Source: Candidatus Saccharibacteria bacterium oral taxon 488 (GTDB lineage: Bacteria > Patescibacteriota > Saccharimonadia > Saccharimonadales > Saccharimonadaceae). From it: a stretch of 64,000 nucleotides of DNA. Within the stretch, counting starts at the first letter, position 1. Every line of letters begins with the position of its first letter. Positions 17,198 through 25,434 of this stretch are shown in pieces. The notes below the pieces were generated by a model. It made no database searches. It saw only the letters and a list, made by a program, of their open reading frames with translations, and had not been told where the DNA came from. The stretch is taken from positions 186,001 to 250,000 of the forward strand of contig CP047919.1 of NCBI GenBank assembly GCA_010202465.1, given 5' to 3'. The position numbers were made by a program, and so were the translations under genes.

Positions 17198-18036
17198 ATG
17201 TGAGGAAGTGGGCCAAAAAGGAAAATAGTCAGTCGACGACAAAGGGGCGGCTGAATAAACATAATTGGTGGCTGCTTATTGTGCTGCCAGTGTGGACGTA
17301 TGCGGCGTTCTGGATGGCACAGTTAATTGTGCTCGGCCTAGTGTGGGCGCTTAGTCATGTTGGCGTGCCACTTGGTTCGGTGAATGAGGTGCTGCTGAAC
17401 GCGACGGGATCGGTTGTTGTGTATGTACTGGCGGTGACCTTGGTGGTGGGCCTGCCGTTTTATATTCGTCGTCGCCGGACGACGCTGAAGGAAATGGGAG
17501 TGACCGATTGGCCGTCGTGGTGGGACGTGGTGATTACACCGGCAGCCTTTATTGTATACACGATTTGTTCAGCGGTGTTTTTAACAGTGGTGACTAAACT
17601 GATAGCAATTGATATTCACCAACCACAAGCACTACCATTCTCGCAGTCGATGCTTGGTACTCAGTGGCAATATATCGCCGCGTTTATGACGATAGCAGTG
17701 TTGGCGCCAGTGGCGGAGGAGCTACTATTTCGCGGTTATTTGTATGGTAAATTGCGGCGGACGGCACCAGTTTGGATGGCGGTTTTGATCACCAGCCTGA
17801 CGTTTGGGGCAGCGCATTTGTGGGGAGGCAGCGGGTCATTGCAGTGGGCGGTCGCGGCAGACACCTTTGTGCTGAGTATTGTGATGAGCCTAGCGCGGGA
17901 GTATACCGGCGCAATTTGGGTGCCGGTTCTGATGCATATCGCGAAAAACAGCATTGCCTTTTATGCGCTATACGTTAATCCAAACCTTTTAGAGCAACTA
18001 AAGTCGGCGCTGCTGCCGCTTATCGGAGGAGTGTAA
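17194..18036 (+). CDS. CPBP-family intramembrane glutamic endopeptidase
   Basis: The 280-aa membrane protein has about seven membrane segments. It carries the CPBP (CAAX protease and bacteriocin-processing) motifs EELLFRG, HLW within FGAAHLWGG, and HIAKNS. Bacterial members process membrane proteins or give bacteriocin self-protection; the role here is unknown. The GTG start overlaps the rseP stop by 4 bases; an in-frame GTG six bases later is an alternative. It lies one base before proS. Confidence 0.88.
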   Translation: MNVRKWAKKENSQSTTKGRLNKHNWWLLIVLPVWTYAAFWMAQLIVLGLVWALSHVGVPLGSVNEVLLNATGSVVVYVLAVTLVVGLPFYIRRRRTTLKEMGVTDWPSWWDVVITPAAFIVYTICSAVFLTVVTKLIAIDIHQPQALPFSQSMLGTQWQYIAAFMTIAVLAPVAEELLFRGYLYGKLRRTAPVWMAVLITSLTFGAAHLWGGSGSLQWAVAADTFVLSIVMSLAREYTGAIWVPVLMHIAKNSIAFYALYVNPNLLEQLKSALLPLIGGV

Positions 18037-18037
18037 G

Positions 18038-19288
18038 ATGCGAATGAGTCAACTATTTACCAAAACGGCCAAGACCGCGCCGGCGGACGAAGTGTCGAAA
18101 AATGCCCAGCTCCTCATCCGGGCGGGATTTGTGTATAAGGTGATGGCGGGCGTGTATGCGTACACGCCGCTAGGGCTGCGCGTGCTGGAAAACATCAAAC
18201 AAATTGTCCGTGAGGAGATGAATGCGATTGGTGGTCAAGAATTGATTATGACGAATTTGCAGCGCCGCGAGACCTGGGAGGCAACTGGTCGCTGGAGTGA
18301 TGAGGTGGTCGATGTGTGGTTCAAAACTCGCTTGCAAGACGACACTGAGCTGGGGTTAGCCTGGAGCCACGAAGAAGCGATTATGGAAATGATGCAGCAA
18401 TATGTTAAAAGCTATAAGGATCTACCGGTCAGCGTGTATCAGTTTCAGACCAAGCTGCGCAATGAACTGCGATCAAAGAGCGGTATTATGCGTGGCCGTG
18501 AATTTGTCATGAAGGATATGTACAGCCTGCACGCCACACAGGAGGACATGGATCAGTATTATGAGCGGGTTATCGAGGCGTATAAGCGCTGTTATGCGCG
18601 GTTTGGCATTGGTGATAGTACATTTGTGACGTTTGCTGGCGGCGGGGCGTTTACTAAGTTTAGTCACGAGTTCCAGACGATATGTGAAGCGGGTGAGGAT
18701 ACACTGTACGTCAATGCTGACCAGACGGTAGCCGTCAACGAAGAAGTGTTGGATGATGCTACTAAGGAATTGGGTATCAGTAGAGATGATCTGCTGCCAG
18801 TTGTCAGTGCGGAGGTGGGCAATATATTTAAATTTGGTACCGAAAAAGCTGAACAGATGGGTATCATGTACACCGGTGAAGATGGCAAGCAGCATCCGAT
18901 TTACCTTGCAAGCTATGGCATTGGCATCACGCGAGTGATGGGCGTGATTGCCGAGAAAATGTCGGATGATAAGGGGTTGGTCTGGCCGGAGAATATCGCA
19001 CCGTTCAAGGTTCATGTGGTGGCGATTGGTGATAAGGGTCAGGAGCTAGCGAGTACATTATATACCGAGCTGGCAGAAAAGAACGTGACAGTGCTGCTGG
19101 ATGATCGGGCTGAGCGGCCGGGTGTCAAGTTCGCCGATGCGGAGTTGATGGGTCTGCCGTGGCGGATTACGATTGGCGAGCGAGCGATTGATAGCGATGG
19201 GTTATTTGAACTGACCGAGCGGGCGACTGGCGAGACGAAGAAGTTGGATTATCAGCAACTCGTCGCCTTTTGTTTGGAGCGCGGGTGA
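18038..19288 (+). CDS. proS: Prolyl-tRNA synthetase without editing domain
   Basis: Class II synthetase charging tRNA-Pro. The 416-aa product has motif 2 (around LRNELRSKSGIMRGREFVMKD), motif 3 (SYGIGITRVMGV) and an anticodon-binding domain (about 325-416). The usual bacterial ProS is about 570 aa, with an INS editing domain between motifs 2 and 3. That insertion is absent here, so mischarged Ala-tRNA-Pro would need a separate YbaK-type enzyme. GGAGGA lies upstream of the ATG. Confidence 0.95.
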   Translation: MRMSQLFTKTAKTAPADEVSKNAQLLIRAGFVYKVMAGVYAYTPLGLRVLENIKQIVREEMNAIGGQELIMTNLQRRETWEATGRWSDEVVDVWFKTRLQDDTELGLAWSHEEAIMEMMQQYVKSYKDLPVSVYQFQTKLRNELRSKSGIMRGREFVMKDMYSLHATQEDMDQYYERVIEAYKRCYARFGIGDSTFVTFAGGGAFTKFSHEFQTICEAGEDTLYVNADQTVAVNEEVLDDATKELGISRDDLLPVVSAEVGNIFKFGTEKAEQMGIMYTGEDGKQHPIYLASYGIGITRVMGVIAEKMSDDKGLVWPENIAPFKVHVVAIGDKGQELASTLYTELAEKNVTVLLDDRAERPGVKFADAELMGLPWRITIGERAIDSDGLFELTERATGETKKLDYQQLVAFCLERG

Positions 19289-19355
19289 GCGGTGATCGTA
19301 TCGCCCCGGTATATGGCTGACAAAGAGTTAGGCGAAACGGGGGCAACGCCATGTA

Positions 19356-19384
19356 TTGACATGGTTTTGGGTGATTGCTATACT
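19356..19384 (+). promoter_or_regulatory. Near-consensus promoter of greA
   Basis: TTGACA (19356-19361), a 17-bp spacer ending in TGC, then TATACT (19379-19384). It is the strongest-looking promoter in the window and is followed by a leader of about 80 bases. Confidence 0.75.
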
Positions 19385-19415
19385 CGTAGAGACTTAAATA
19401 ACCATATGGATAAGC

Positions 19416-19440
19416 GCTATATATAGCACTTTTTGTTTTT
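19416..19440 (+). promoter_or_regulatory. Palindrome and T-tract in the greA leader (possible attenuator)
   Basis: GCTATATATAGC (19416-19427) is a perfect palindrome followed by TTTTTGTTTTT (19430-19440), a terminator-like layout inside the greA leader. A second copy of GCTATATAT (19447-19455) abuts the ribosome-binding region and could pair with the first. Confidence 0.45.
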
Positions 19441-19472
19441 GTAGACGCTATATATGGAGTGAGGAGAGTAAC

Positions 19473-19928
19473 ATGAATAAGGTATATCAGATTACTGAGA
19501 GTGGCCAACGTGAGCTAGAACGAGAGCTAGACGAGCTGAAAAGTCGGCGCGGCGAGATCGCTGATAAAATCGCGGCAGCGCGGGATTTTGGCGATTTGAG
19601 CGAAAATGCAGAGTATGACGCAGCGCGCGAGGCTCAAGGGCTGCTAGAAACGCGTATTACCGAGATTGAAACAATTTTGCAGAATGCGAGTATCATTCAG
19701 GCTGGTAATAGTTCGACGGTAGTGCTGGGCAGTACAGTAGAACTGGAGGCCAATGGCAAGACAGTGGTTTATACCGTCGTTGGGCCGGTCGAGGCGGATC
19801 CGCTAGAAGGGAAGGTTTCGAATGAGTCACCGATTGGCCAGGCGCTGATGGGAAAAGCAGTTGGTGATACGGTAACGATCAGCACACCAAAAGGCGAGTT
19901 GGCGTATGCGGTGGTAGCGCTACGGTAG
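19473..19928 (+). CDS. greA: Transcription elongation factor GreA
   Basis: Rescues backtracked RNA polymerase by stimulating transcript cleavage. The 151-aa product has the N-terminal coiled coil (residues 1-75) with the acidic tip DFGDLSENAEYDAA, and the C-terminal FKBP-like domain (about 80-151, SPIGQALMGKAVGDTV). GAGGAG lies 6 bases before the ATG. It is a monocistronic unit with a structured leader. Confidence 0.95.
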   Translation: MNKVYQITESGQRELERELDELKSRRGEIADKIAAARDFGDLSENAEYDAAREAQGLLETRITEIETILQNASIIQAGNSSTVVLGSTVELEANGKTVVYTVVGPVEADPLEGKVSNESPIGQALMGKAVGDTVTISTPKGELAYAVVALR

Positions 19929-19961
19929 GATCTTGAGGTGATATTTGCGACAGTTTGTTAC

Positions 19962-20573
19962 TTAAAATACGTTACGAAAGATGCGATATAGTATGCGCGA
20001 CAGTGTATGTTGCTTTCTAAATATGTGCTGCCTCGTCGTTTTTTCTAATTTCTTCTGTACAGCTTGACGTGCTTGTTTCCGTACTTTTTTCAGCATCAGT
20101 CGCTGAGACCCACTTTCAGATAACCCTTGGAGTATGATATCATCTTGCACTGGTAAGTTCTGCTGGTTAAACTGCTCCATGATCGTTTTTGCTGGTGTAG
20201 CGTCAGTTTTTGGATGATAAAAGTTATATATTGCTAGAGTTACTCGGCCGAGACGCTTTTGCATTTCTTTAGAAAGCCCACCAGGTTTACGCTCCAATTC
20301 CTTGAGCGCGTCCTCGAGAGCGTATGCTTCCTCTGGATATTTTTCACGGAGTAAATCAGCCACATTGACCACATCCATTAGGGCACGGAGTGGGTAGGCC
20401 GGGGGTTCCGTCCTGCTCCTTAGTTCTTCTATCCACGAATGAGCGTTATGGTAGAGCTTCTTTGCTTGACCTGGGTCGTCACAGCCATCGGGCGAGTCCA
20501 CTTCCCATGAGGACGTCGAGGTCTCTGGGGGCGTCGGGGTTTCATCTCTTGTTAGCAGCGTATCCTTGAACAT
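19962..20573 (-). CDS. Unrecognised hydrophilic protein, 203 aa
   Basis: No family is recognised. The N-terminus is acidic and polar (1-35), the middle helical (40-100, LRALMDVVNVADLLREKYPEEAYALEDALKEL in pattern), and the C-terminus strongly basic (about 155-203, KKVRKQARQAVQKKLEKTTRQH), which could bind nucleic acid or membrane. GGAG lies 4 bases before the ATG. It is convergent with greA and divergent from the DUF2207 gene. Confidence 0.65.
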   Translation of the reverse strand: MFKDTLLTRDETPTPPETSTSSWEVDSPDGCDDPGQAKKLYHNAHSWIEELRSRTEPPAYPLRALMDVVNVADLLREKYPEEAYALEDALKELERKPGGLSKEMQKRLGRVTLAIYNFYHPKTDATPAKTIMEQFNQQNLPVQDDIILQGLSESGSQRLMLKKVRKQARQAVQKKLEKTTRQHIFRKQHTLSRILYRIFRNVF

Positions 20574-20652
20574 CGTTCTCCATTATCCAATAAATACTTC
20601 ATCTTTGCAAGGCCATTGGCGATAATTTTATTAAAAGCGCATCAGTAATAAG

Positions 20653-20661
20653 TGATATAAT
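20653..20661 (+). promoter_or_regulatory. Extended -10 box, leaderless
   Basis: TGATATAAT ending 6 bases before ATG 20668. Confidence 0.65.
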
Positions 20662-20667
20662 TAACAT

Positions 20668-22407
20668 ATGAAGCGGTTTTTCTTTGGGATGGTCGCGGTG
20701 ATTGTGCTGTTGGTTGGGTTCGGGTCAACGGTGCAGGCGACAAATAATTTTACGATTAGTAAGTATACTGTCGATATGGAGCTGGGGCGCGATAGTGAAC
20801 AGCGTTCGACACTGCGTACAAAATTGACCATTACTGCGAATTTTCCGCCGCGGCAGAACCATGGTATTGCACCAGTGTTTGTCAAGAAGTACAATGGACA
20901 TCCGACTCACTTTACGCTGGAGTCGGTGACGGATGAGCGAGGTGCGCCGCTGGAGTATACGTGGCATAATGATGAGCTGAGAATTGGCAATAAAGACACC
21001 TACGTCAAGGGCAAAAAGACCTATGTCATTACCTATACGCAGCGGGACGTGACGAAATCATATCACGATACGGGTAAACAGGAGTTTTATTGGGATGCGA
21101 TTGGCACTAATTGGCAGGTGCCAATTCAGTCAGCATCGGTGACGCTCAAGCTGAGTCCCGAGCTGGTGGCCGCTAAACGAACGAACCTCCAGTGTTATCA
21201 GGGTCGGTTTGGTAGTAATCAGCGCTGCGAGGTGCGTGAACAGGGCGATACGTTGACGGCGACAGCCCGTGCACTACCAAAGAGGGCGGGCGTGACGATC
21301 GCGGTCGGATTTGCGCCGGGGACGTTTGCGGCGTATCAGATGTCATTCATGGAACAGCTGATTGATTGGTGGGCGAAATTGCAATTGGTGTTGCTAGCGG
21401 TGGCGCTGATATTGGCGGGGGTGACCATCGTGGCTTATTATCGGTCGATTGGTCGCCGTAAAGAACTGGAGCCAATTCCGCCGGAGTATTTGCCGCCGCG
21501 AGGTACGAGCGTGACGACGTCGGCCAAGCTGGTGCAGCCGTTTCATATGGTCAAGGGGTCGGTGATGGCGGCGCAAATGATAGACCTGGCGGTGCGCCAC
21601 TACATTCAGGTTATCGAGGTGAAGCCGCGTACGACATGGCGAACAGCTGAGTACGAAGTGAAAGTGATACAAGCTCCGGGTAAACTCCTGGCCGAGGAGC
21701 AAGAAATGCTGAGGAATATATTTGGCTCCTCGCCGAAAGTTGGTAAGCGGTTAAATCTAAAAACGCTGCGTAACAATGCGCGATACGCGGCGCGAGTACG
21801 CTACAGTGCAAAGCAAATGAAGGGGCGGCTTACCGACGACTATGGTTTGCAAGCGCGCGAGCCGCAGCACACCCGACGATTTCGACGGTACGCGATAATT
21901 ATCAGTATTTTTGCGGTGCTGTTGTTGTCGCCGGTGCTCTTGGTGTTGGCGGGGATGGTGTTTTATCTGTCGTTTGGTAAGGTGCTGACCGACAAGGGTC
22001 TGGCGCTCAGGCGGCATCTGGCGGGTCTGAAGAGGTATATTGGCGTGGCTGAGGTCGAGCGTTTACAGATGCTTCAGAGTCCTGAGGGTGCGGAAAAAGT
22101 AAAGGTTAACGCGTCTGATGAGAAACAATTGGTGAAATTGTATGAGCGGGTATTGCCTTATGCGGTGTTGTTTGGGCAGGAAAAAGAGTGGAGTAAGCAG
22201 TTGGGTAAGTACTATGAGCAAGCTGGTGAGCAGCCGGATTGGTACGCAGGCCAGGGCGCGTTTAATGCGGCAGTATTTTCGGCAGGAATGAGTAATTTGT
22301 CGAGTACGGCCGTAAGCGTCAGTTCCTTTGAGTCCTCGACGGGTGGCTCAACTGGCGGCGGCTTCGTTGGAGGCGGCGGAGGAGGCGGCGGAGGTGGCGG
22401 CTGGTAA
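20668..22407 (+). CDS. DUF2207-family membrane protein
   Basis: Function unknown; the family is widespread. The 579-aa product has a signal peptide (1-25), an extracytoplasmic beta-rich domain (about 26-215), a membrane segment (about 232-253), a cytoplasmic region with PPEYLPPRGTS, a second pair of membrane segments (about 405-435) and a tail ending in a run of glycines and a final tryptophan. This glycine-rich end is typical of DUF2207. CNNM-like 22410 follows after 2 bases, so the two are co-transcribed. Confidence 0.85.
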   Translation: MKRFFFGMVAVIVLLVGFGSTVQATNNFTISKYTVDMELGRDSEQRSTLRTKLTITANFPPRQNHGIAPVFVKKYNGHPTHFTLESVTDERGAPLEYTWHNDELRIGNKDTYVKGKKTYVITYTQRDVTKSYHDTGKQEFYWDAIGTNWQVPIQSASVTLKLSPELVAAKRTNLQCYQGRFGSNQRCEVREQGDTLTATARALPKRAGVTIAVGFAPGTFAAYQMSFMEQLIDWWAKLQLVLLAVALILAGVTIVAYYRSIGRRKELEPIPPEYLPPRGTSVTTSAKLVQPFHMVKGSVMAAQMIDLAVRHYIQVIEVKPRTTWRTAEYEVKVIQAPGKLLAEEQEMLRNIFGSSPKVGKRLNLKTLRNNARYAARVRYSAKQMKGRLTDDYGLQAREPQHTRRFRRYAIIISIFAVLLLSPVLLVLAGMVFYLSFGKVLTDKGLALRRHLAGLKRYIGVAEVERLQMLQSPEGAEKVKVNASDEKQLVKLYERVLPYAVLFGQEKEWSKQLGKYYEQAGEQPDWYAGQGAFNAAVFSAGMSNLSSTAVSVSSFESSTGGSTGGGFVGGGGGGGGGGGW

Positions 22408-22409
22408 CC

Positions 22410-23366
22410 GTGTCTGACGCTTTATTATTAATGATGGCGGCAGTGTTGTTGGTACTGTCGGGATCGTTTTCAGGTCTTAATATTGGGCTGATGATGGCGC
22501 GGCCCGATGATTTGCGACGCAAGGCCAGGCAGGGTGATGTGATCGCTGCCCGGGTATACCGCTACCGCAAGGATGGCTATTATCTGATCTTTTGTATTTT
22601 GCTGGGCAATGTCGGCGTCAATACGGCGATGTCGATTTTGCTGGGTAATATGACGAACGGCGTGATTGGCGGGTTGATTGCCACATTACTGATCACGATG
22701 TTTGGCGAGATTTTGCCGCAAGCGATTTTTACTCAACGCGGCTACCGTTTTGTGCGGCATTTCTTTTGGCTGCTGGATGTGATTTATGTGTTATTTTGGC
22801 CGCTGGCTCGGCCGATGTCGAAGCTGCTGAACCGCTGGCTAGGCAAGGAAGCACCGCAGCTGTACTCACACCAAGAGCTAGAGCAGATTATTCACGAACA
22901 TGCCGCGCGGTCGGACAGTCCGGTTGATTACGACGAAAGCCGGATTGCTGCGGGTGCGCTGCAATTTAGTAAAAAGACAGCTGGTGATTTGGCAACGCCG
23001 ATGGATGAGGTATTTACCGTGGAGTTGGATGATAAGCTGAACGCGACGCTACTAGCGCAGATTAAACACGCTGGACATTCGCGGATCCCGGTGCGGGCTG
23101 ATGGGCGGCTGGTGGGGATTTTATATGTTAAAGATGTGGCGGGTCGCGAGCTGCCGCTACCGATTAGTCAACTATACCGTGATAAGATCCATGACATTGA
23201 TGCGCGGTCGCGGCTGGACACGGTGCTCAGCCGATTTATCCAAACCCGCAATCATTTGTTCGTGGTGATGGACGACGAGAATGAGCTGGGGATTATCACG
23301 CTGGAGGACGTGATTGAAGAGATTTTGGACCAGGAAATTGAGGACGAGTACGACGAAGTACGATAG
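22410..23366 (+). CDS. CNNM/HlyC-CorC family membrane protein
   Basis: The 318-aa product has an N-terminal DUF21 (CNNM) membrane domain (about 1-140, three to four segments) and a pair of CBS domains (about 185-310; LATPMDEVFTVEL, IITLEDVIEEILDQEIEDE). Such proteins are linked to magnesium or cobalt efflux. The C-terminal CorC transporter-associated domain of longer homologues is absent. GTG start, 2 bases after the DUF2207 gene. Confidence 0.88.
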   Translation: MSDALLLMMAAVLLVLSGSFSGLNIGLMMARPDDLRRKARQGDVIAARVYRYRKDGYYLIFCILLGNVGVNTAMSILLGNMTNGVIGGLIATLLITMFGEILPQAIFTQRGYRFVRHFFWLLDVIYVLFWPLARPMSKLLNRWLGKEAPQLYSHQELEQIIHEHAARSDSPVDYDESRIAAGALQFSKKTAGDLATPMDEVFTVELDDKLNATLLAQIKHAGHSRIPVRADGRLVGILYVKDVAGRELPLPISQLYRDKIHDIDARSRLDTVLSRFIQTRNHLFVVMDDENELGIITLEDVIEEILDQEIEDEYDEVR

Positions 23367-23395
23367 CTGATTTTAATTGTTTTTGCTGCCTATGC

Positions 23396-23424
23396 TTGAC
23401 AAACGAGGGGAGTGGAATTACAAT
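23396..23424 (+). promoter_or_regulatory. TTGACA promoter (P5)
   Basis: TTGACA (23396-23401), a 17-bp spacer rich in G and A, then TACAAT (23419-23424). It drives the 88-aa protein at 23508 through a structured leader of about 75 bases. Confidence 0.7.
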
Positions 23425-23434
23425 GATTTTTGAC

Positions 23435-23480
23435 TACCGAAACCGCGGTAGTATGTGGATTGAGAATACATCCGCATAAG
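23435..23480 (+). promoter_or_regulatory. Two hairpins in the leader of the 23508 gene
   Basis: CTACCG pairs with CGGTAG around a 6-base loop (about 23435-23452). ATGTGGAT then pairs with ATCCGCAT, one pair being G-U (about 23454-23478). AAGGAGAG follows before ATG 23508. This could be a regulatory leader or a small RNA; no known family is recognised. Confidence 0.4.
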
Positions 23481-23507
23481 ATCGACTACTCAAGGAGAGT
23501 GGTTACT

Positions 23508-23774
23508 ATGTCCAACTCTTCCGGAAGCGAGTACGGCGGCACGCTGTACGATCGTGGAGCTAGGACTGGTTCTGAGCCTGCTGGGGCTAGCGGAATCTTC
23601 GCTCGTCGTGACGGCGGTCGTGAGCACAGTACCCAGTACTACTCTGACGGATACCGTCTCTCGCGAGACACTGGACAGGGCGGCGACAGGGACGTCCACT
23701 CGACTCTTGAATTTATGAGTCTGGATCTGGAATTAGAGATGTTATTCTTTGATATAATTTTTCTATATCGCTAA
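23508..23774 (+). CDS. Small Gly/Ser/Arg-rich protein, unrecognised
   Basis: The 88-aa product is hydrophilic and probably disordered for residues 1-65 (rich in G, S, R, D, with several tyrosines), then ends in a short hydrophobic stretch (LDLELEMLFFDIIFLYR). AAGGAG upstream supports ATG 23508. The last 62 bases overlap convergently with the 23713-23991 gene, so the hydrophobic end may be an artefact if a frameshift is present. Function unknown. Confidence 0.5.
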   Translation: MSNSSGSEYGGTLYDRGARTGSEPAGASGIFARRDGGREHSTQYYSDGYRLSRDTGQGGDRDVHSTLEFMSLDLELEMLFFDIIFLYR

Positions 23775-23991
23775 AGGATGTGTGGTTATTAGTGTGTGCA
23801 AGCTGATCAAATAGTGTCGCTAAAAAATCCCAATCAATTACGGAGTGTTTTTCAGTGAGGCGAGCCATGGCAAAACAAAGTACGTCTAACGATTCTGCGA
23901 CATCTGTTTTGTTTGGTGCGAATCTGTAGATATCAATAATCTCACGAGCAATGATTGCCTGGTGTATCTGATGGTTCTGAGTACTATCCAT
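23713..23991 (-). CDS. Small helical protein, unrecognised
   Basis: The 92-aa product is helical and soluble (IHQAIIAREIIDIYRFA, ESLDVLCFAMARLTE). No family is recognised. ATG 23991 is chosen because TGCTACACT (23998-24006) ends 6 bases upstream; an in-frame ATG further out would lie beyond that box. It overlaps the 23508 gene tail to tail. Confidence 0.6.
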   Translation of the reverse strand: MDSTQNHQIHQAIIAREIIDIYRFAPNKTDVAESLDVLCFAMARLTEKHSVIDWDFLATLFDQLAHTNNHTSFSDIEKLYQRITSLIPDPDS

Positions 23992-23997
23992 GATATT

Positions 23998-24006
23998 AGT
24001 GTAGCA
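23998..24006 (-). promoter_or_regulatory. Extended -10 box, leaderless
   Basis: TGCTACACT on the minus strand, ending 6 bases before ATG 23991. Confidence 0.5.
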
Positions 24007-24095
24007 TACTGTATCTTCTATTAAATGATAAGAATACATATTTCTAAATAATTTATTTTCTCAAAACTACTTGAATTTTTATAGTACCTTGTATA

Positions 24096-24114
24096 ACATA
24101 GTACTATGTATAAT
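24096..24114 (+). promoter_or_regulatory. Palindromic operator overlapping the ABC/PadR operon promoter
   Basis: ACATAGTACTATGT (24096-24109) is a perfect 14-bp palindrome directly abutting TATAAT (24109-24114). PadR-family repressors bind ATGT/ACAT half-sites near their own promoters, and a PadR gene is third in this operon. Binding by it is inferred. Confidence 0.55.
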
Positions 24115-24134
24115 GAAAATGCAAGGAGTATAGT

Positions 24135-25424
24135 ATGAGGAGAATCGACATCATTAAGCGGGCGGGGCGGAATCTTCGCCAGTCAAAGGGTCGGACAATT
24201 TTGACATCGCTGGCGATTTCTGTCGGGGCGTTTACGATTGGCTTGGCACTGATGGCTGGTGAGGGTGGTCGACTGTACACCAATAGTATCGTTGACGCGG
24301 CTGGCGATAAAAAAGTAATTATGGTCAATAAAAAGATTGAAGCAGATAAGAAAGATAAATTACCAGAATATGGCAATTCGGCAGAAGAAGCTGACGAAAA
24401 TAAAGCATCGGCGGCGCGTAGCAAATATTTGCTCAACGACAAGGATTTGGAAAAGATCCGACGAACACCGCACGTAAAAACGGTAACGCCGGCGTATTCG
24501 ACTGATGGCGTGGCGTATGCTAAGAGTTCAGCGAGTAATAAAAAATTTGCACTGACGGTGGCTGTTAAAATGGATAGGACTCGGGCGGAATTGGCAGCAG
24601 GAACCCTGGAGGATTTTATGCCAAAACCGGGCGAGATTATCATCCCGAATGATTATGTGAAACAGTTAGGCTTTAAGGACGCGCAGTCGGCAATTGGCCA
24701 GACGATAACCTTGGGTGTGCGTAGCGCGGCGCGGGGTGGTAATGTTGCCAAAGAGGTATCATTCAAGATCGCGGCAGTGGATAAAAAGTCAGACACTGTT
24801 TTGTTTTATGAACCAATGTTGAGAATTTCAACAGCTGACGCTAAGGCTATCTATGAATTTAGCCACGACAAGAGCCAACCACATCAGTATTCAACGGCGA
24901 TTGCTTTGGTAGATGACGAGAAGAATATTGATGTTGCTAAAGACGAAATCAATAAAGATTACAGTGCGTATTCGATTCAGGATATTCGAAAAACGTTGCT
25001 GACAATGGTCAATGTGGCTCAAGCGGCACTGGCGTCATTTGGTGGATTAGCATTGCTGGCGAGCGTATTTGGGATTATTAACACTATGTATATTTCGGTG
25101 TTGGAGCGTACCAGCCAAATTGGTTTAATGAAGGCGCTGGGGATGCGCGGCCGTGATATCGGTAAATTATTCCGCTATGAAGCAGCGTGGGTTGGTTTGC
25201 TGGGCGGACTGATTGGCGTTGGCTTGGCGAGTTTGGTGACGTTGCTGAATCCAGTGATTACTAGTGCGCTGAAGTTGGGCGTGGGAACGAATTTGCTGGT
25301 GATTAATCCGCTACACATTGGTTTGCTGGTGGTTGGTCTGGTGGTGATGGCGGTTATTTCCGGCTGGCTGCCAAGCCGCAAAGCAACAAAATTGGACCCA
25401 ATTGAGGCATTAAGGACGGAATAG
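24135..25424 (+). CDS. MacB/FtsX-type ABC transporter permease
   Basis: The 429-aa membrane component of an exporter-like ABC system. One N-terminal membrane segment (about 20-42), a large extracytoplasmic domain (about 45-285) and three C-terminal segments (about 295-425) give the MacB-FtsX layout. The C-terminus PSRKATKLDPIEALRTE is the family signature. AAGGAG precedes the ATG. The ATPase follows after 10 bases. The substrate is unknown; such systems often handle antimicrobial peptides or lipoproteins. Confidence 0.9.
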   Translation: MRRIDIIKRAGRNLRQSKGRTILTSLAISVGAFTIGLALMAGEGGRLYTNSIVDAAGDKKVIMVNKKIEADKKDKLPEYGNSAEEADENKASAARSKYLLNDKDLEKIRRTPHVKTVTPAYSTDGVAYAKSSASNKKFALTVAVKMDRTRAELAAGTLEDFMPKPGEIIIPNDYVKQLGFKDAQSAIGQTITLGVRSAARGGNVAKEVSFKIAAVDKKSDTVLFYEPMLRISTADAKAIYEFSHDKSQPHQYSTAIALVDDEKNIDVAKDEINKDYSAYSIQDIRKTLLTMVNVAQAALASFGGLALLASVFGIINTMYISVLERTSQIGLMKALGMRGRDIGKLFRYEAAWVGLLGGLIGVGLASLVTLLNPVITSALKLGVGTNLLVINPLHIGLLVVGLVVMAVISGWLPSRKATKLDPIEALRTE

Positions 25425-25434
25425 GAGAAATATC

